From contig JADLFW010000015.1 of NCBI GenBank assembly GCA_020849615.1, positions 1 through 64,000 of the forward strand: a stretch of DNA of 64,000 bases, in the 5' to 3' direction. The notes below the pieces were generated by a model, which was not told the origin of the DNA, searched no databases, and was given only the letters and a program-made list of their open reading frames with translations. Positions 1 through 10,992 of the stretch are shown piece after piece (the stretch's first letter is position 1; every line of letters starts with the position of its first letter). The DNA is from Phycisphaerales bacterium (lineage in GTDB: Bacteria; Planctomycetota; Phycisphaerae; Phycisphaerales; UBA1924). Position numbers and translations under genes: made by a program.

Positions 1-3447
<3,447 letters not shown>

Positions 3448-3483
3448 TCAAGACTTGATCGGACTGATTTCGGTTGAACTCAC

Positions 3484-3520
3484 ACAGGCCCATCCCGATG
3501 CGGGGTGGGCCTGTTTCGTT
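3484..3520 (+). terminator. Rho-independent terminator of rpoC
   Basis: A 13-bp stem (3484-3496 with 3502-3514, one G-T wobble) encloses a GATGC loop and is followed by TTCGTT. It sits just downstream of the rpoC stop codon and is read on the plus strand. Confidence 0.85.
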
Positions 3521-3526
3521 CCCGCA

Positions 3527-3568
3527 GCATTCGGGAGCCGGCAACCGGCATTCGGCAGCCGGCAGCCG
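3527..3568. repeat. Tandem 21-bp direct repeat (two copies)
   Basis: Two adjacent 21-bp units (3527-3547 and 3548-3568) both begin GCATTCGG and share the core AGCCGGCA. They differ at two positions. They lie between the rpoC terminator and the next gene. No function is evident. Confidence 0.6.
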
Positions 3569-3588
3569 GGTTGTGTGGAGTGATCGGA

Positions 3589-3834
3589 TCAGGCCCGGAT
3601 GGGCTTGGACTCGCGGGTCAGGCGGCGGTAGCTCTCGGAGCCGATGACGGGCAGCTCGGTGAGCCCCGTGCGGACCATGAGGCGGATGTAGGGCATGCAG
3701 AGGCCGCACGCCGAGCCGCAGCCGAGTTCATCGGCCATGCGCTCGACGGGGATGCCCGCCTTCTGCGCGGCCTGCTTCAGGTCGCAGAAGAGCACATTCC
3801 GGCAGCAGCAGCGATCGACGCGGGACTCTTCCAT
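3589..3834 (-). CDS. BFD-like [2Fe-2S]-binding protein
   Basis: This is an 81-residue protein with the spacing of a bacterioferritin-associated-ferredoxin-like [2Fe-2S] domain. An N-terminal Cys cluster (RCCCRNVLFCDL, about residues 8-19) and a later CGSACGLC (about residues 39-46) can supply four ligands, separated by a helix (QAAQKAGIPVERMADEL). BFD-like domains pass electrons or iron in storage and assembly systems, but the partner here is unknown. It lies downstream of the riboswitch-controlled surface operon, separated by about 160 nt with an inverted repeat, so it is probably a separate unit. Start ATG at 3834. Confidence 0.75.
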   Translation of the reverse strand: MEESRVDRCCCRNVLFCDLKQAAQKAGIPVERMADELGCGSACGLCMPYIRLMVRTGLTELPVIGSESYRRLTRESKPIRA

Positions 3835-3878
3835 GGTCTATGGCTCACCAGTCCGGGTGGACCCGATTGGGGCTCAGC

Positions 3879-3917
3879 GGGCCATCCTGACGCGAGATGC
3901 TAGCGGATGGATGGCCC
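3879..3917. repeat. 9-bp inverted repeat between pseudopilin and BFD-like gene
   Basis: GGGCCATCC (3879-3887) and GGATGGCCC (3909-3917) are perfect inverted copies 21 nt apart. They could form a hairpin in the transcript leaving the pseudopilin gene. There is no T-tract, so a terminator role is uncertain. Confidence 0.4.
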
Positions 3918-3998
3918 GTCTGAAGAGAGGAGGATCCCCTAGAAAATCCGGGGATGGCGGGGGGGGGGAGGGTGCCCGGCCGGCGGGCGGGCCCGGCG

Positions 3999-4841
3999 TC
4001 ACTTCCACGAGGCCCAGTCGGGGACGTAGTGGGGGTCGTTGGTGGTGCCGACGGAGCCGATGAACTCATCGAGGATGATGCCATCAACGCGGTAGGAGAC
4101 GGTATGGGCGCTGCCGTCGGCCCGGGCCGAGATGACCAGGCCCGGCGCGTTGCTGCGCCGGTTGTGGCGGAACGCGGTGGTGGGGGAGGGATTGAGCGCC
4201 CACGTGCCGGCGGTGCGGCCCGAGAACAGGAACGGCGGGTCGAGCAGGGCGCAGTTGGCCCGGCCGCCGCCCGGGAGCAATGCATCGGCGAAGACGAAGA
4301 GATCGGTGGGGCGCTGGATCTCAAGGACGCGCTTCCACGAGCGGAACCCGATGAACTGGGCCCAGCCCGGCGTCTTGGAGGGGCTGAGGTAATAGCCGTT
4401 GTAGCCGTAGGTGCTGGTCGGCGCTGGGAAGGGTCCCTGCGGGCGGTAGGAACCCCACGGCTGGGAGGGGCACTCGAAGACGGAGCGGGCCCGGAGCTGG
4501 GCGTCGAGGTAGGGCGCGATGAACCCGCGTTCGTGGTCGGGCGGCGTGGTGCGGGTGCCGTGCGAGCCCCACCAGAAGATCTGCTCGCCATCCTCGGGGA
4601 TGTCGGGGGGCTCGAAGTAGGCCAGCGGCATGGCGCGGTCCTTGTAGTCGTTGGCGTAAAGGTGCCACGCGGTGACGAGCTGGCGCTGGTTGGAGGCGCA
4701 GACGGCCATCCGGGCGGCGCCGCGGGCCCGGCTGAGCGCGGGCAGGAGGATGGCGATCAGAGCGGCGATGATGGCGATGACCACCAGCAGCTCGATGAGC
4801 GTGAAGGCGGCGTGCCGGGCTGGCGCGTGACCCCGCTTCAC
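3999..4841 (-). CDS. Type II secretion/type IV pilin-like protein (pseudopilin)
   Basis: The 280-residue protein starts with GTG at 4841, overlapping the TGA of the upstream gene as GTGA, which implies translational coupling. A short basic leader is followed by the prepilin signature [20 protein letters not shown] (about residues 12-31), with the conserved Glu five residues into the mature protein after a likely peptidase cleavage site. The globular part is the planctomycete large-pseudopilin type, with cysteines (about residues 48 and 120) and an HNRR..ARADGS segment near the C-terminus resembling the H-Xn-DG tail of DUF1559-like proteins. It is the third gene of the riboswitch-controlled operon. 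The role is unknown; assembly into a pseudopilus or surface display is inferred from the family. Confidence 0.85.
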   Translation of the reverse strand: MKRGHAPARHAAFTLIELLVVIAIIAALIAILLPALSRARGAARMAVCASNQRQLVTAWHLYANDYKDRAMPLAYFEPPDIPEDGEQIFWWGSHGTRTTPPDHERGFIAPYLDAQLRARSVFECPSQPWGSYRPQGPFPAPTSTYGYNGYYLSPSKTPGWAQFIGFRSWKRVLEIQRPTDLFVFADALLPGGGRANCALLDPPFLFSGRTAGTWALNPSPTTAFRHNRRSNAPGLVISARADGSAHTVSYRVDGIILDEFIGSVGTTNDPHYVPDWASWK

Positions 4842-6418
4842 GGGCGACCACCCTTCATGTCCTCGATCTCCCCACGTCGCAGCTCGGCTTCGAGGGCCGA
4901 CTGATCGGCCAGTGTAACCGCGCCGTCCTGGTTTACATCACGATTTCCCCTGCCCTGGCCCCAGGCGTACAGGTCATCCACATCCACGCGGTGGTCGCCG
5001 TTGACATCAAAGTCGGGAGGCGGCGGGCCGAAGGCGATAAGGCCCGCCGCCCCGACCGTGTACAGGTTGGCATCCGCGAGGGCGGGGGTGGACCCCCCGC
5101 CGATGATGTGCTGCATGATGAAGCCGGAGGTGCCGGGCGGCTTGTCGAGGTCGATCTGGTAGAGGTCGGTGCAAGGGGCGGCGACATCGGAACTGGCGGG
5201 GATAGTTCCCACGAACAGGGTTCGGCCGGCCCCTCCCAGCCCGGGGGCGGCGGCGGGCTGGTGGGTCCAGCCGCCGAGGGGGGTGACATCACCGGAGTCC
5301 CACACCCGAACGGCGGAGGAGCCCAGGTCGCGATAGAGCTGGATGGAGCGTCGGGAGCCGAAGCCGCTGATGCCGGTCGAGACGGCGATGCGGTTGTCGG
5401 CGACGGGGATGGGTGTGGAGGAGGTCCGGTTGCAGTCGACGGACCAGACGAGCTGGCCATCGTCGGCCCGGACCTTGACGAGGTTGCCCGAGTTGATGCC
5501 GGCGAAGTAGGCGTAGGAGGCGGCGTAGATGAACTGCTCGGACCCGGATCCGGCGACGCAGAGGCCGCCGAAGAAGCCTTCGGGCTTGGGATTCTCGAAG
5601 ACCCAGGATGGAAACGGGGCGGAGGTGGTGTCGGCGGGAAAGGCCAGGATCAGGCCCGGCGCGAAGCTGAACTCGCCGACGGAGGTGACGAAAACGGTGG
5701 GTTGGCCGAAGGTGTTGCGGGCGTAGGCGGGGGTGTTGCCCGAAGTGGCGCCGATGGGGGTGGACCAGACGATCTCGCCGGGGTTGTAGGGATTGACGGG
5801 GATGCGTCGGGGGTCGGCGTTGATGCAGTAGAGCCGTCCGGAGATGCCGAAGCCGTCGAAGTCGGTGATGAAGACGCGGTTGGTGAGGGGGAGATCGGAG
5901 GTGACAAGGGGCGAGGCGTTGACGACCTCGCGATCGAGCTCGGTCTGCCAGCGCGGCTGGCCCGTGAAGAGGTCAACGGCGGTGATGAAGCGGCCCGTCG
6001 CGGCGATGACGGTGTTGTTGAGCGTGTCGATGGCGGGGGTGGACCAGGAGCTCAGCGAGGGGGTGGGGATTGGTGCGGCCCAGCGGAGGGCGGCGGTGCG
6101 GCGGTCAACGGCGAAGAGGCGGAACTGGGGTGAGCCGGAGATGACAACCGAGCCGACCGCGATGGCGAAGTCGCGCGAGCAGACGACGCCGGCCTGGCCG
6201 ACAAAGGTGATGGCCCGGCCCGCGGCGTCGGTGGAGCGGGTCCACGCGGGGACGGTGAGCGGGGCGGGGAGGGTGGCGGAGACCGAGACCCGGGCCGCGG
6301 AACCGGCGAACTGTGTCCACTCGTGCTGGGCCAGGGCGTTCTGCGCGAAAACGGCGGCGAGGGCCGCGAAGAGGCCCGTACGGAGCGCCCCGCCGGTCCG
6401 GGCGTGGGGCCGCGCCAT
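4838..6418 (-). CDS. Secreted PQQ-like beta-propeller protein with C-terminal type I dockerin
   Basis: The 526-residue protein uses the ATG at 6418, which gives a clean signal peptide ([18 protein letters not shown]). An in-frame TTG at 6568 would add 50 residues with no SD. The body has repeated blade-like segments typical of PQQ-like/WD-type propellers ([44 protein letters not shown]). The C-terminus carries two dockerin calcium-binding repeats, [13 protein letters not shown] and [12 protein letters not shown]. Dockerins of this kind are common in planctomycete secreted proteins without any cellulosome. It is the second gene of the cobalamin-riboswitch operon, between the PEP-CTERM-like protein and the pseudopilin. 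A B12-binding propeller role like Bacteroidetes BtuG is a hypothesis only. Confidence 0.85.
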   Translation of the reverse strand: MARPHARTGGALRTGLFAALAAVFAQNALAQHEWTQFAGSAARVSVSATLPAPLTVPAWTRSTDAAGRAITFVGQAGVVCSRDFAIAVGSVVISGSPQFRLFAVDRRTAALRWAAPIPTPSLSSWSTPAIDTLNNTVIAATGRFITAVDLFTGQPRWQTELDREVVNASPLVTSDLPLTNRVFITDFDGFGISGRLYCINADPRRIPVNPYNPGEIVWSTPIGATSGNTPAYARNTFGQPTVFVTSVGEFSFAPGLILAFPADTTSAPFPSWVFENPKPEGFFGGLCVAGSGSEQFIYAASYAYFAGINSGNLVKVRADDGQLVWSVDCNRTSSTPIPVADNRIAVSTGISGFGSRRSIQLYRDLGSSAVRVWDSGDVTPLGGWTHQPAAAPGLGGAGRTLFVGTIPASSDVAAPCTDLYQIDLDKPPGTSGFIMQHIIGGGSTPALADANLYTVGAAGLIAFGPPPPDFDVNGDHRVDVDDLYAWGQGRGNRDVNQDGAVTLADQSALEAELRRGEIEDMKGGRP

Positions 6419-6564
6419 CGCGGCCGGGCCACCCCCGGCTCCCTCTAGCCGGCGGAGCGCCCCGTACGGAATCCCCAAGGTGATGAACCGGGCGAATCTC
6501 ACAAGCCGCGGGGCCGGTCTTTCGACTGGCCCGCGACACTCTCTCCCTCCCTGCGGGGGAGGAA

Positions 6565-7398
6565 TCAAAACACACGCCGCCGGGAACGCACGGCGGCGGC
6601 TATGAACAGCAGGACCGGCGCGGGGCTCGCCGGGACCGGGCTGACGTCCGCGAACGCATCGATCTCGAACTTGCCGGGCGGCCCGGCGGGCTTCGAGACG
6701 CGGACGAAGGAAATGGAAGAAAGGCTCGCGGCGGCGAGATCCACCCCGGCCCCGCCGCCGGAGCCGCTGTAACCGGCGACGATGTCAACGAACGTCAGGC
6801 CGGTTGGATCGAAAGACGGATCGACGGGCCTGGTGAAATCGGAGTTCACGAGGCCCGGCGTCGTCGAGTACGGATCGGTGAGGTCGGAGTAGCCCAGCGT
6901 GGGGAAGGCCCCATCGGGGTTGATGAGCGGGATGGTGCGCCAGTCGAGGCCATCGGCGCTGACCTCGATGAGGCCCGTCTCGGCGCCGAGCGGCCCGGCC
7001 GTGCCGGTGGGGAAGGCCAGGTCGGTGTAGAAGGCGTTGCCGAAGACCAGGAGATCAACGCCGAAGGGGTTGAGCGGGTCATTGGTGACGGGCTCATTGA
7101 AGCGGATGGTGAGCGAGCCGCCCGCGCCGATGGAGACGATCTCGCCGGGGTCGAAGGGCGGGCTGAAGGGTGTCACGGCGGCGGGGAAGCCGAAGACGAC
7201 GCCGCTGAAGCGGGTGGGCTGGCCGATCGCCGCGGCGGGGTCGGGGTAGACAGGCGAGCCGCCGATGCCGGGCGTGAAATCGACGACGGCGTCGGCCCAG
7301 GGATCGGCCGCGCGGGCCGGGGTGTTCAAGCCGGGGAGGCCCGTCAAAAGGGCGAGGGCGGGCACGAGAAAGACGGAGGAGCGGAACGAACGAAACAC
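6565..7398 (-). CDS. Exported PEP-CTERM-like surface protein, cobalamin-riboswitch controlled
   Basis: The 277-residue protein starts at GTG 7398, which has a strong GGAGGG Shine-Dalgarno 7 nt upstream; a longer upstream frame lacks one. It has a signal peptide (VFLVPALALLTGL...ARA), a mature domain rich in beta-strand with PAAAIGQPTR, VSIGAGGSLTIRFNEPV and GVDLLVFGNAFYTD, then SADGLDWRTIP. The C-terminus is tripartite: PVPASPAP, a hydrophobic stretch, then RSRRR, like PEP-CTERM sorting tails but without the Glu. The LGxxGxxxxxFxxPVxN...GxDFxVxGN pattern resembles, from memory, B12-regulated surface proteins of Bacteroidetes. It is the first gene after the riboswitch and probably leads a three-gene operon. 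Ligand and exact family are unproven. Confidence 0.8.
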   Translation of the reverse strand: MFRSFRSSVFLVPALALLTGLPGLNTPARAADPWADAVVDFTPGIGGSPVYPDPAAAIGQPTRFSGVVFGFPAAVTPFSPPFDPGEIVSIGAGGSLTIRFNEPVTNDPLNPFGVDLLVFGNAFYTDLAFPTGTAGPLGAETGLIEVSADGLDWRTIPLINPDGAFPTLGYSDLTDPYSTTPGLVNSDFTRPVDPSFDPTGLTFVDIVAGYSGSGGGAGVDLAAASLSSISFVRVSKPAGPPGKFEIDAFADVSPVPASPAPVLLFIAAAVRSRRRVF

Positions 7399-7410
7399 AC
7401 CGGACTCCCT

Positions 7411-7428
7411 CCGCGGCGAAAGCCGCGG
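7411..7428 (-). promoter_or_regulatory. Hairpin abutting the Shine-Dalgarno of the riboswitch operon
   Basis: CCGCGGC (7411-7417) and GCCGCGG (7422-7428) form a perfect 7-bp stem with a 4-nt loop. Read on the minus strand, the 3' arm runs straight into the AGGGAG ribosome-binding site for the GTG at 7398, sharing its first bases. It is a plausible translational expression platform for the riboswitch, but alternative pairing has not been modelled. Confidence 0.5.
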
Positions 7429-7615
7429 CGTTGCATCCCGAGCGCGCGGGACGGCCCTGCGGACACACATCGGCGCTTCGCGGGGGGAGTGGATTGGACG
7501 GTGAGAGGTCGCGCGGCAAGGCTCGCAGCGACGTCGCCGACCGCCCCTTTTCCCGGATCGGATCCGGGACCGCGAGGGCCGCCAAGCTGCCGGCCCGCAT
7601 ACGGCGGGACGGCGT

Positions 7616-7800
7616 CATCGGCAGGTCTTCCGGCTTGGGGCTCGGCGAATCCGCCTTCCCGGGATCGGCGCGTCGCGTGGACGGGCGTCTTCCAGTGGCT
7701 CGGGGATCACTCCCCGTTGGATTCGCTTCAGCACCCCTTACGGCGGCGCGTCCGCGGTGGAATGGACCTCTCGCGAGGTCGGCACCACACTTCCCTTTTC
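7616..7800 (-). ncRNA. Cobalamin (vitamin B12) riboswitch
   Basis: Read on the minus strand, the conserved aptamer boxes occur in order. GGGAAG is near 7797-7791. A GGTGCTGAAGCGAATCC segment follows, then GAGCCACTGG around 7701-7692. A central GGGAAGGCGG comes next, and the B12-box-like tail GCCGGAAGACCTGCC ends at 7620. An extra GACCTC-GCGA-GAGGTC hairpin lies in a variable arm. The element sits between a likely promoter (7848-7875) and the GTG start at 7398, so it should control the PEP-CTERM-like, propeller and pseudopilin genes. The family normally represses expression when cobalamin is abundant. Exact ends of P1 are uncertain. Confidence 0.88.
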
Positions 7801-7803
7801 AGC

Positions 7804-7831
7804 CCCGGCCGGGCGGAGAGCCCGCCGGGGC
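7804..7831 (-). promoter_or_regulatory. Leader hairpin 5' of the cobalamin riboswitch
   Basis: CCCCGGC-CGGGC and GCCCG-CCGGGG arms surround GGAGA, with one bulged base. In the minus-strand transcript this hairpin lies at the very 5' end of the leader, just before the aptamer. It may be a protective or insulating stem. Confidence 0.4.
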
Positions 7832-7847
7832 ACCGATAACCGCGATC

Positions 7848-7875
7848 AGAATACCGCGCGGGGCCGCGATGTCAA
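7848..7875 (-). promoter_or_regulatory. Sigma70-like promoter for the riboswitch operon
   Basis: A perfect -35 hexamer TTGACA (7875-7870) and a -10-like TATTCT (7853-7848) are spaced by 16 nt on the minus strand. A start near 7841 would place the leader hairpin and riboswitch at the 5' end of the RNA. The -10 matches 4 of 6 consensus bases. Confidence 0.55.
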
Positions 7876-7953
7876 TACCCTGCCCGTGGTGGATATCGCG
7901 GCGGCCCGGGTGTTCGGGCGGTGAACGTGACCTGTAGGCGGGAGGAACGGGAG

Positions 7954-8763
7954 ATGGCCGAGCAGGAACTGCGCATCGAGCCGGGCCGGAAGGTTGAACT
8001 GTCGGAGTACGACCCCGGGTGCACGCGGTGGTTCAAGGACAAGGCCGATGGGGAGGAGCGGCTGGCGGAGGATGTCGCGCGGATCGCAGAGATGCAGTAC
8101 ACGATGTGGGCGGAGAACAAGCACGCGCTGCTGGTGGTGCTGCAGGGGATGGACACGAGCGGGAAGGATGGCGTGGTGCGGCACGTGTTCAGCGGGGTGA
8201 ACCCGCAGGGCGTGCGGGTGATCAGCTTCAAGAAGCCCTCGGAGAACGAGGCGGACCACGACTTCCTGTGGCGGATCCACGCGGCGGTGCCGGCGCGCGG
8301 AGAGATCGGGGTCTTCAACCGCTCACACTACGAGGATGTGCTGATCACGCGGGTGCACGGGTGGATCACGCCCGAGGTGTGCGAGGCCCGGTGCGGGCAG
8401 ATCAACATGTTCGAGAAGGTGCTGCGCAACGGGCACCTGACGATCCTGAAGTTCTTCCTGCACATCAGCAAGGAGGAGCAGAGGGAGCGGCTGGAGTCGC
8501 GGCTGAGCGACCCGAAGAAGAACTGGAAGTTCCAGCCCGGCGACCTGGAGGAGCGCAAGCTGTGGAAGGAGTACATGAAGGCGTACGAGTACGCGCTCTC
8601 GACCTGCTCGACCGCGCACTCGCCGTGGCACATCATCCCATCGGACAAGAAGTGGGCCCGCAACGCGCTGGTGGCGCGGGTGGTGCGGGAGACGATGGAG
8701 GGGATGAAGCTGAAGTGGCCGAGGGTGAAGATCGACCTGGAGAAGGTGAAGGTGCCGGATTGA
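7954..8763 (+). CDS. ppk2: Polyphosphate kinase 2 family protein
   Basis: The 269-residue enzyme belongs to the PPK2/PvdS-like family that transfers phosphate between polyphosphate and nucleotides. The Walker A motif GMDTSGKDG is at residues 65-73 and the family's second motif appears as GVFNRSHYEDVLITRVHG. A later KKNWKFQPGDLEER and KAYEYALSTCSTAHSPWHIIPSD are also family-typical. ATG 7954 is preferred over the in-frame GTG at 7921 because GGAGG lies 8 nt upstream. Length fits a single-domain (class I-type) PPK2; whether AMP or ADP is the main acceptor cannot be told here. It is transcribed divergently from the riboswitch operon. Confidence 0.92.
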   Translation: MAEQELRIEPGRKVELSEYDPGCTRWFKDKADGEERLAEDVARIAEMQYTMWAENKHALLVVLQGMDTSGKDGVVRHVFSGVNPQGVRVISFKKPSENEADHDFLWRIHAAVPARGEIGVFNRSHYEDVLITRVHGWITPEVCEARCGQINMFEKVLRNGHLTILKFFLHISKEEQRERLESRLSDPKKNWKFQPGDLEERKLWKEYMKAYEYALSTCSTAHSPWHIIPSDKKWARNALVARVVRETMEGMKLKWPRVKIDLEKVKVPD

Positions 8764-8788
8764 ACGGGGGCAGCGCGTTCACACGACA

Positions 8789-9355
8789 TCATTCCGCCAC
8801 CGGCGGCGGAAGCAGCGGCCATGGCGAGCCGCATTCCGGACAGGCGGCAGGGCTGATCTTGGGCCCGCCCGCGGAGAGTTCGCCGAAAGGGTCGGGAAGC
8901 TCGCGGAGCGGATACCGGCAATCGGGGCAGCAGCCTTGCGCGAGTGCTGCCGTCAGCTTCATGGTGCGGCTCAGGCCGAGGATGCGTCGGCACCAAACGA
9001 TCGGCACGGCGAAGAGCATCCAGAGACCGGCGATGCCATGAAACTGATTGTCGACCAGCATTCTGTGAAATCGCGCAAGGTCCTCATCACGAAGAACCCG
9101 GCGCGCTAAGTTCGACCATTGCTCCGCTCGGCGGGTGAAATCATCGCGGAGAGAATCGATAGCCTGCTTGACGGATTGGGGATCGGCGGATCCTGACCTC
9201 TGAAGGCGCAATAGCTCGTCGTACGGGCCGGTCCTGACCCTGCGGCGGCGCCCGTCCGCCTCAACGGTAAGACCCTGAAAATCTGAACCGAATGCGCTGA
9301 AGGGGACCAGAAGTTCATCCCAGAGGCTCAATCGCGCGGATGCAGCGTTGTCCAT
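8789..9355 (-). CDS. Hypothetical membrane protein with C-terminal zinc ribbon
   Basis: This 188-residue protein has a polar helical N-terminal half. One hydrophobic segment (IAGLWMLFAVPIVWCRRIL, about residues 107-125) follows. The C-terminal domain has paired CPDC and CPEC motifs that form a treble-clef or zinc-ribbon-like site. Such short membrane plus ribbon proteins are frequent in planctomycetes and have no assigned function. It lies 9 nt downstream of the asparaginase-family gene, so the two are likely co-transcribed. Confidence 0.65.
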   Translation of the reverse strand: MDNAASARLSLWDELLVPFSAFGSDFQGLTVEADGRRRRVRTGPYDELLRLQRSGSADPQSVKQAIDSLRDDFTRRAEQWSNLARRVLRDEDLARFHRMLVDNQFHGIAGLWMLFAVPIVWCRRILGLSRTMKLTAALAQGCCPDCRYPLRELPDPFGELSAGGPKISPAACPECGSPWPLLPPPVAE

Positions 9356-9364
9356 CGTGACCGC

Positions 9365-10420
9365 TCACTTCGCGAACAGGAACGCGTTGGGCAGGACCTT
9401 GTTCTCCCGCCCGTCGTACACGATGTGCGTGTAGCCCTCGTGCATGCTGGCGCACCCCGTCAGCCCATCCTTGCGCAGGGCGTAGAGCGTGACGTTGAAC
9501 GCGGGGTGGCCGTTGGCGTTGAGCAGCCGCTTTTCGCGGGTGCGGTCCGCGATCTTCTTGAGCACCTTCAGGCAGGCCTCCTGGGGGTGCAGGCCCGACT
9601 CCATGAAGTTGACAACGCTGGAGGCGCCGCAGCACTGGAGGACGGCCTCACCCCGGCCCGTCGAGCCGGCGGAGCCGATGTCGTTGTCGCAGTAGAGCCC
9701 CGCGCCGACGATGGGGGAATCGCCGACGCGGCCCGCGATCTTGTAGGAGAGCCCCGAGGTGCTGGTGACGGCGGCGAGGTTGCCGCGGGCATCGAGCCCG
9801 GACATGTGGATGGTGCCGGTGGTGTGGGGGATGCGCTCGCCGTTGGGTTTGGCGCGTTTCACGGGTTCGGGAGTGAGCGGGGGGGTGTGCTGATCGCCGA
9901 TGGCGCCGGCCCAGAGGGCCTTGCCGAAGTCGCTGGTCTGCTCCTGGTCCCCGAGCCACGCATCCTTCGGGCTGAGGTTGGCCTTCCAGGCGAGCCACGC
10001 GGCCCGGGCCTTGGGGGTCAGCAGGTCTTCCTGCTTGAAGCCCAGGGCGCGGGCGAACTTGGTGGCCCCCTCGCCGACGAGCAGGGCGTGGTCGGTGCGG
10101 CGGAGGACCTCGAGGGCCAGGGCCGAGACGTGGCGGAAGCCGCGGACGCCGGCGACCGCGCCGGCCCGGTGGCTGGGCCCGTCCATCACGGCGGCGTCGA
10201 GTTCGACCTCGCCATCTTCGTTGGGGAGGCCGCCGTAGCCGACGGACATCTCCTCGGGGTCATCCTCGATGAGCTGGATGCCATCGACGATGGCGGGGAG
10301 GAGTTCAGCACCCTCCGCGATGCCCTGGGCGGCGCGGGCCGTCGCGGCCAGGCCGTTCCAGGAGCAGATCAGGATGGGGCGGAGGGGACTGGGGGCAACA
10401 GAAGCCGGGCCGTTGGGCAT
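9365..10420 (-). CDS. N4-(beta-N-acetylglucosaminyl)-asparaginase / isoaspartyl peptidase family (Ntn hydrolase)
   Basis: The 351-residue precursor belongs to the asparaginase-2 (T2) family. It autocleaves before a catalytic Thr, here T203 in TTGTIHMSGLD. The downstream AAVTSTSGLSYKIAGRVGDSP and GAGLYCDNDIGSAGSTGRGE motifs match the substrate-binding region of glycosylasparaginases. The N-terminal alpha-subunit contains SVGYGGLPNEDGEVELDAAVMDG, also typical. It may remove GlcNAc-Asn linkages or repair isoAsp peptides; sequence alone does not decide. No clear signal peptide is visible at this start. Confidence 0.9.
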   Translation of the reverse strand: MPNGPASVAPSPLRPILICSWNGLAATARAAQGIAEGAELLPAIVDGIQLIEDDPEEMSVGYGGLPNEDGEVELDAAVMDGPSHRAGAVAGVRGFRHVSALALEVLRRTDHALLVGEGATKFARALGFKQEDLLTPKARAAWLAWKANLSPKDAWLGDQEQTSDFGKALWAGAIGDQHTPPLTPEPVKRAKPNGERIPHTTGTIHMSGLDARGNLAAVTSTSGLSYKIAGRVGDSPIVGAGLYCDNDIGSAGSTGRGEAVLQCCGASSVVNFMESGLHPQEACLKVLKKIADRTREKRLLNANGHPAFNVTLYALRKDGLTGCASMHEGYTHIVYDGRENKVLPNAFLFAK

Positions 10421-10497
10421 GCGGACAGTGTCGCAGGCCCGGCCGCGGTTGTCACCTCGGGGGCGGGGCCCACGAAACTATGGGAGCACGGGCCCGT

Positions 10498-10992
10498 TCA
10501 CCGCCCGGGCGCGAAGGGGAGGGCATCGCGAAAGAGCGAGTTGGCGAGGCGGCGGGTGTCATCGACGAGGGCATCGGTCTCGCGGCGGATGCGGTCATCG
10601 ACGAGCATGACGTGTCCGGCGCCGACATCGGCGGCGATCGGGCCGGTGCCGGGCCCGGTGGTGTGCGGGGCCTGCCACGGGCGGGCGATGAAGAGCATGA
10701 GCGAGGTCGCGGCGACGGTGAGCGAGGTGAGCAGGGGCCAGAGGGGGGCGCGGGCCGGAGCGGCGGAGCGTGCCGCGGTCTCGGCGATGATGGTCAGGGT
10801 GCGGTGGCGCAGCTCGGGTGAGGGGGAGGCGAGGGGCGCGTGGTCGGAGAGCTCGCGGTCGATCGTGTCGAGCGTGCGCGCGTGCCGGGCCAGGGATTCG
10901 GAGCGGTCGAGCTTGGCCCGCAGCGCGGGCGGAGGCTCACGGCCATCATCATGCAGGCGCGACAGGCGCCAGCGGGCGAAGAAGTTGTTCAT
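10498..10992 (-). CDS. Putative anti-sigma or sigma-associated membrane protein
   Basis: The 164-residue protein starts at ATG 10992. It overlaps the sigma gene stop as ATGA and has GGAGG 7 nt upstream. The N-terminal cytoplasmic part is helical and charged (NNFFARWRLSRLHDD). A single membrane segment (PLLTSLTVAATSLMLFI) follows, then an outer segment of about 65 residues. This layout and tight coupling to an ECF sigma factor suggest an anti-sigma factor. No zinc-type HxxxCxxC anti-sigma motif is present, so the assignment rests on context. Confidence 0.6.
   Translation of the reverse strand: MNNFFARWRLSRLHDDGREPPPALRAKLDRSESLARHARTLDTIDRELSDHAPLASPSPELRHRTLTIIAETAARSAAPARAPLWPLLTSLTVAATSLMLFIARPWQAPHTTGPGTGPIAADVGAGHVMLVDDRIRRETDALVDDTRRLANSLFRDALPFAPGR

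Noticed and set aside
7552-7568. Perfect palindrome CCCGGATC-G-GATCCGGG as a terminator
   Set aside because: On the minus strand it is followed by AAAAGGGG rather than T's. It could still be a structural element in the riboswitch leader.
7954-8763. Riboswitch acting on the divergent PPK2 gene
   Set aside because: The aptamer boxes read correctly only on the minus strand, and the promoter and SD hairpin are also minus.
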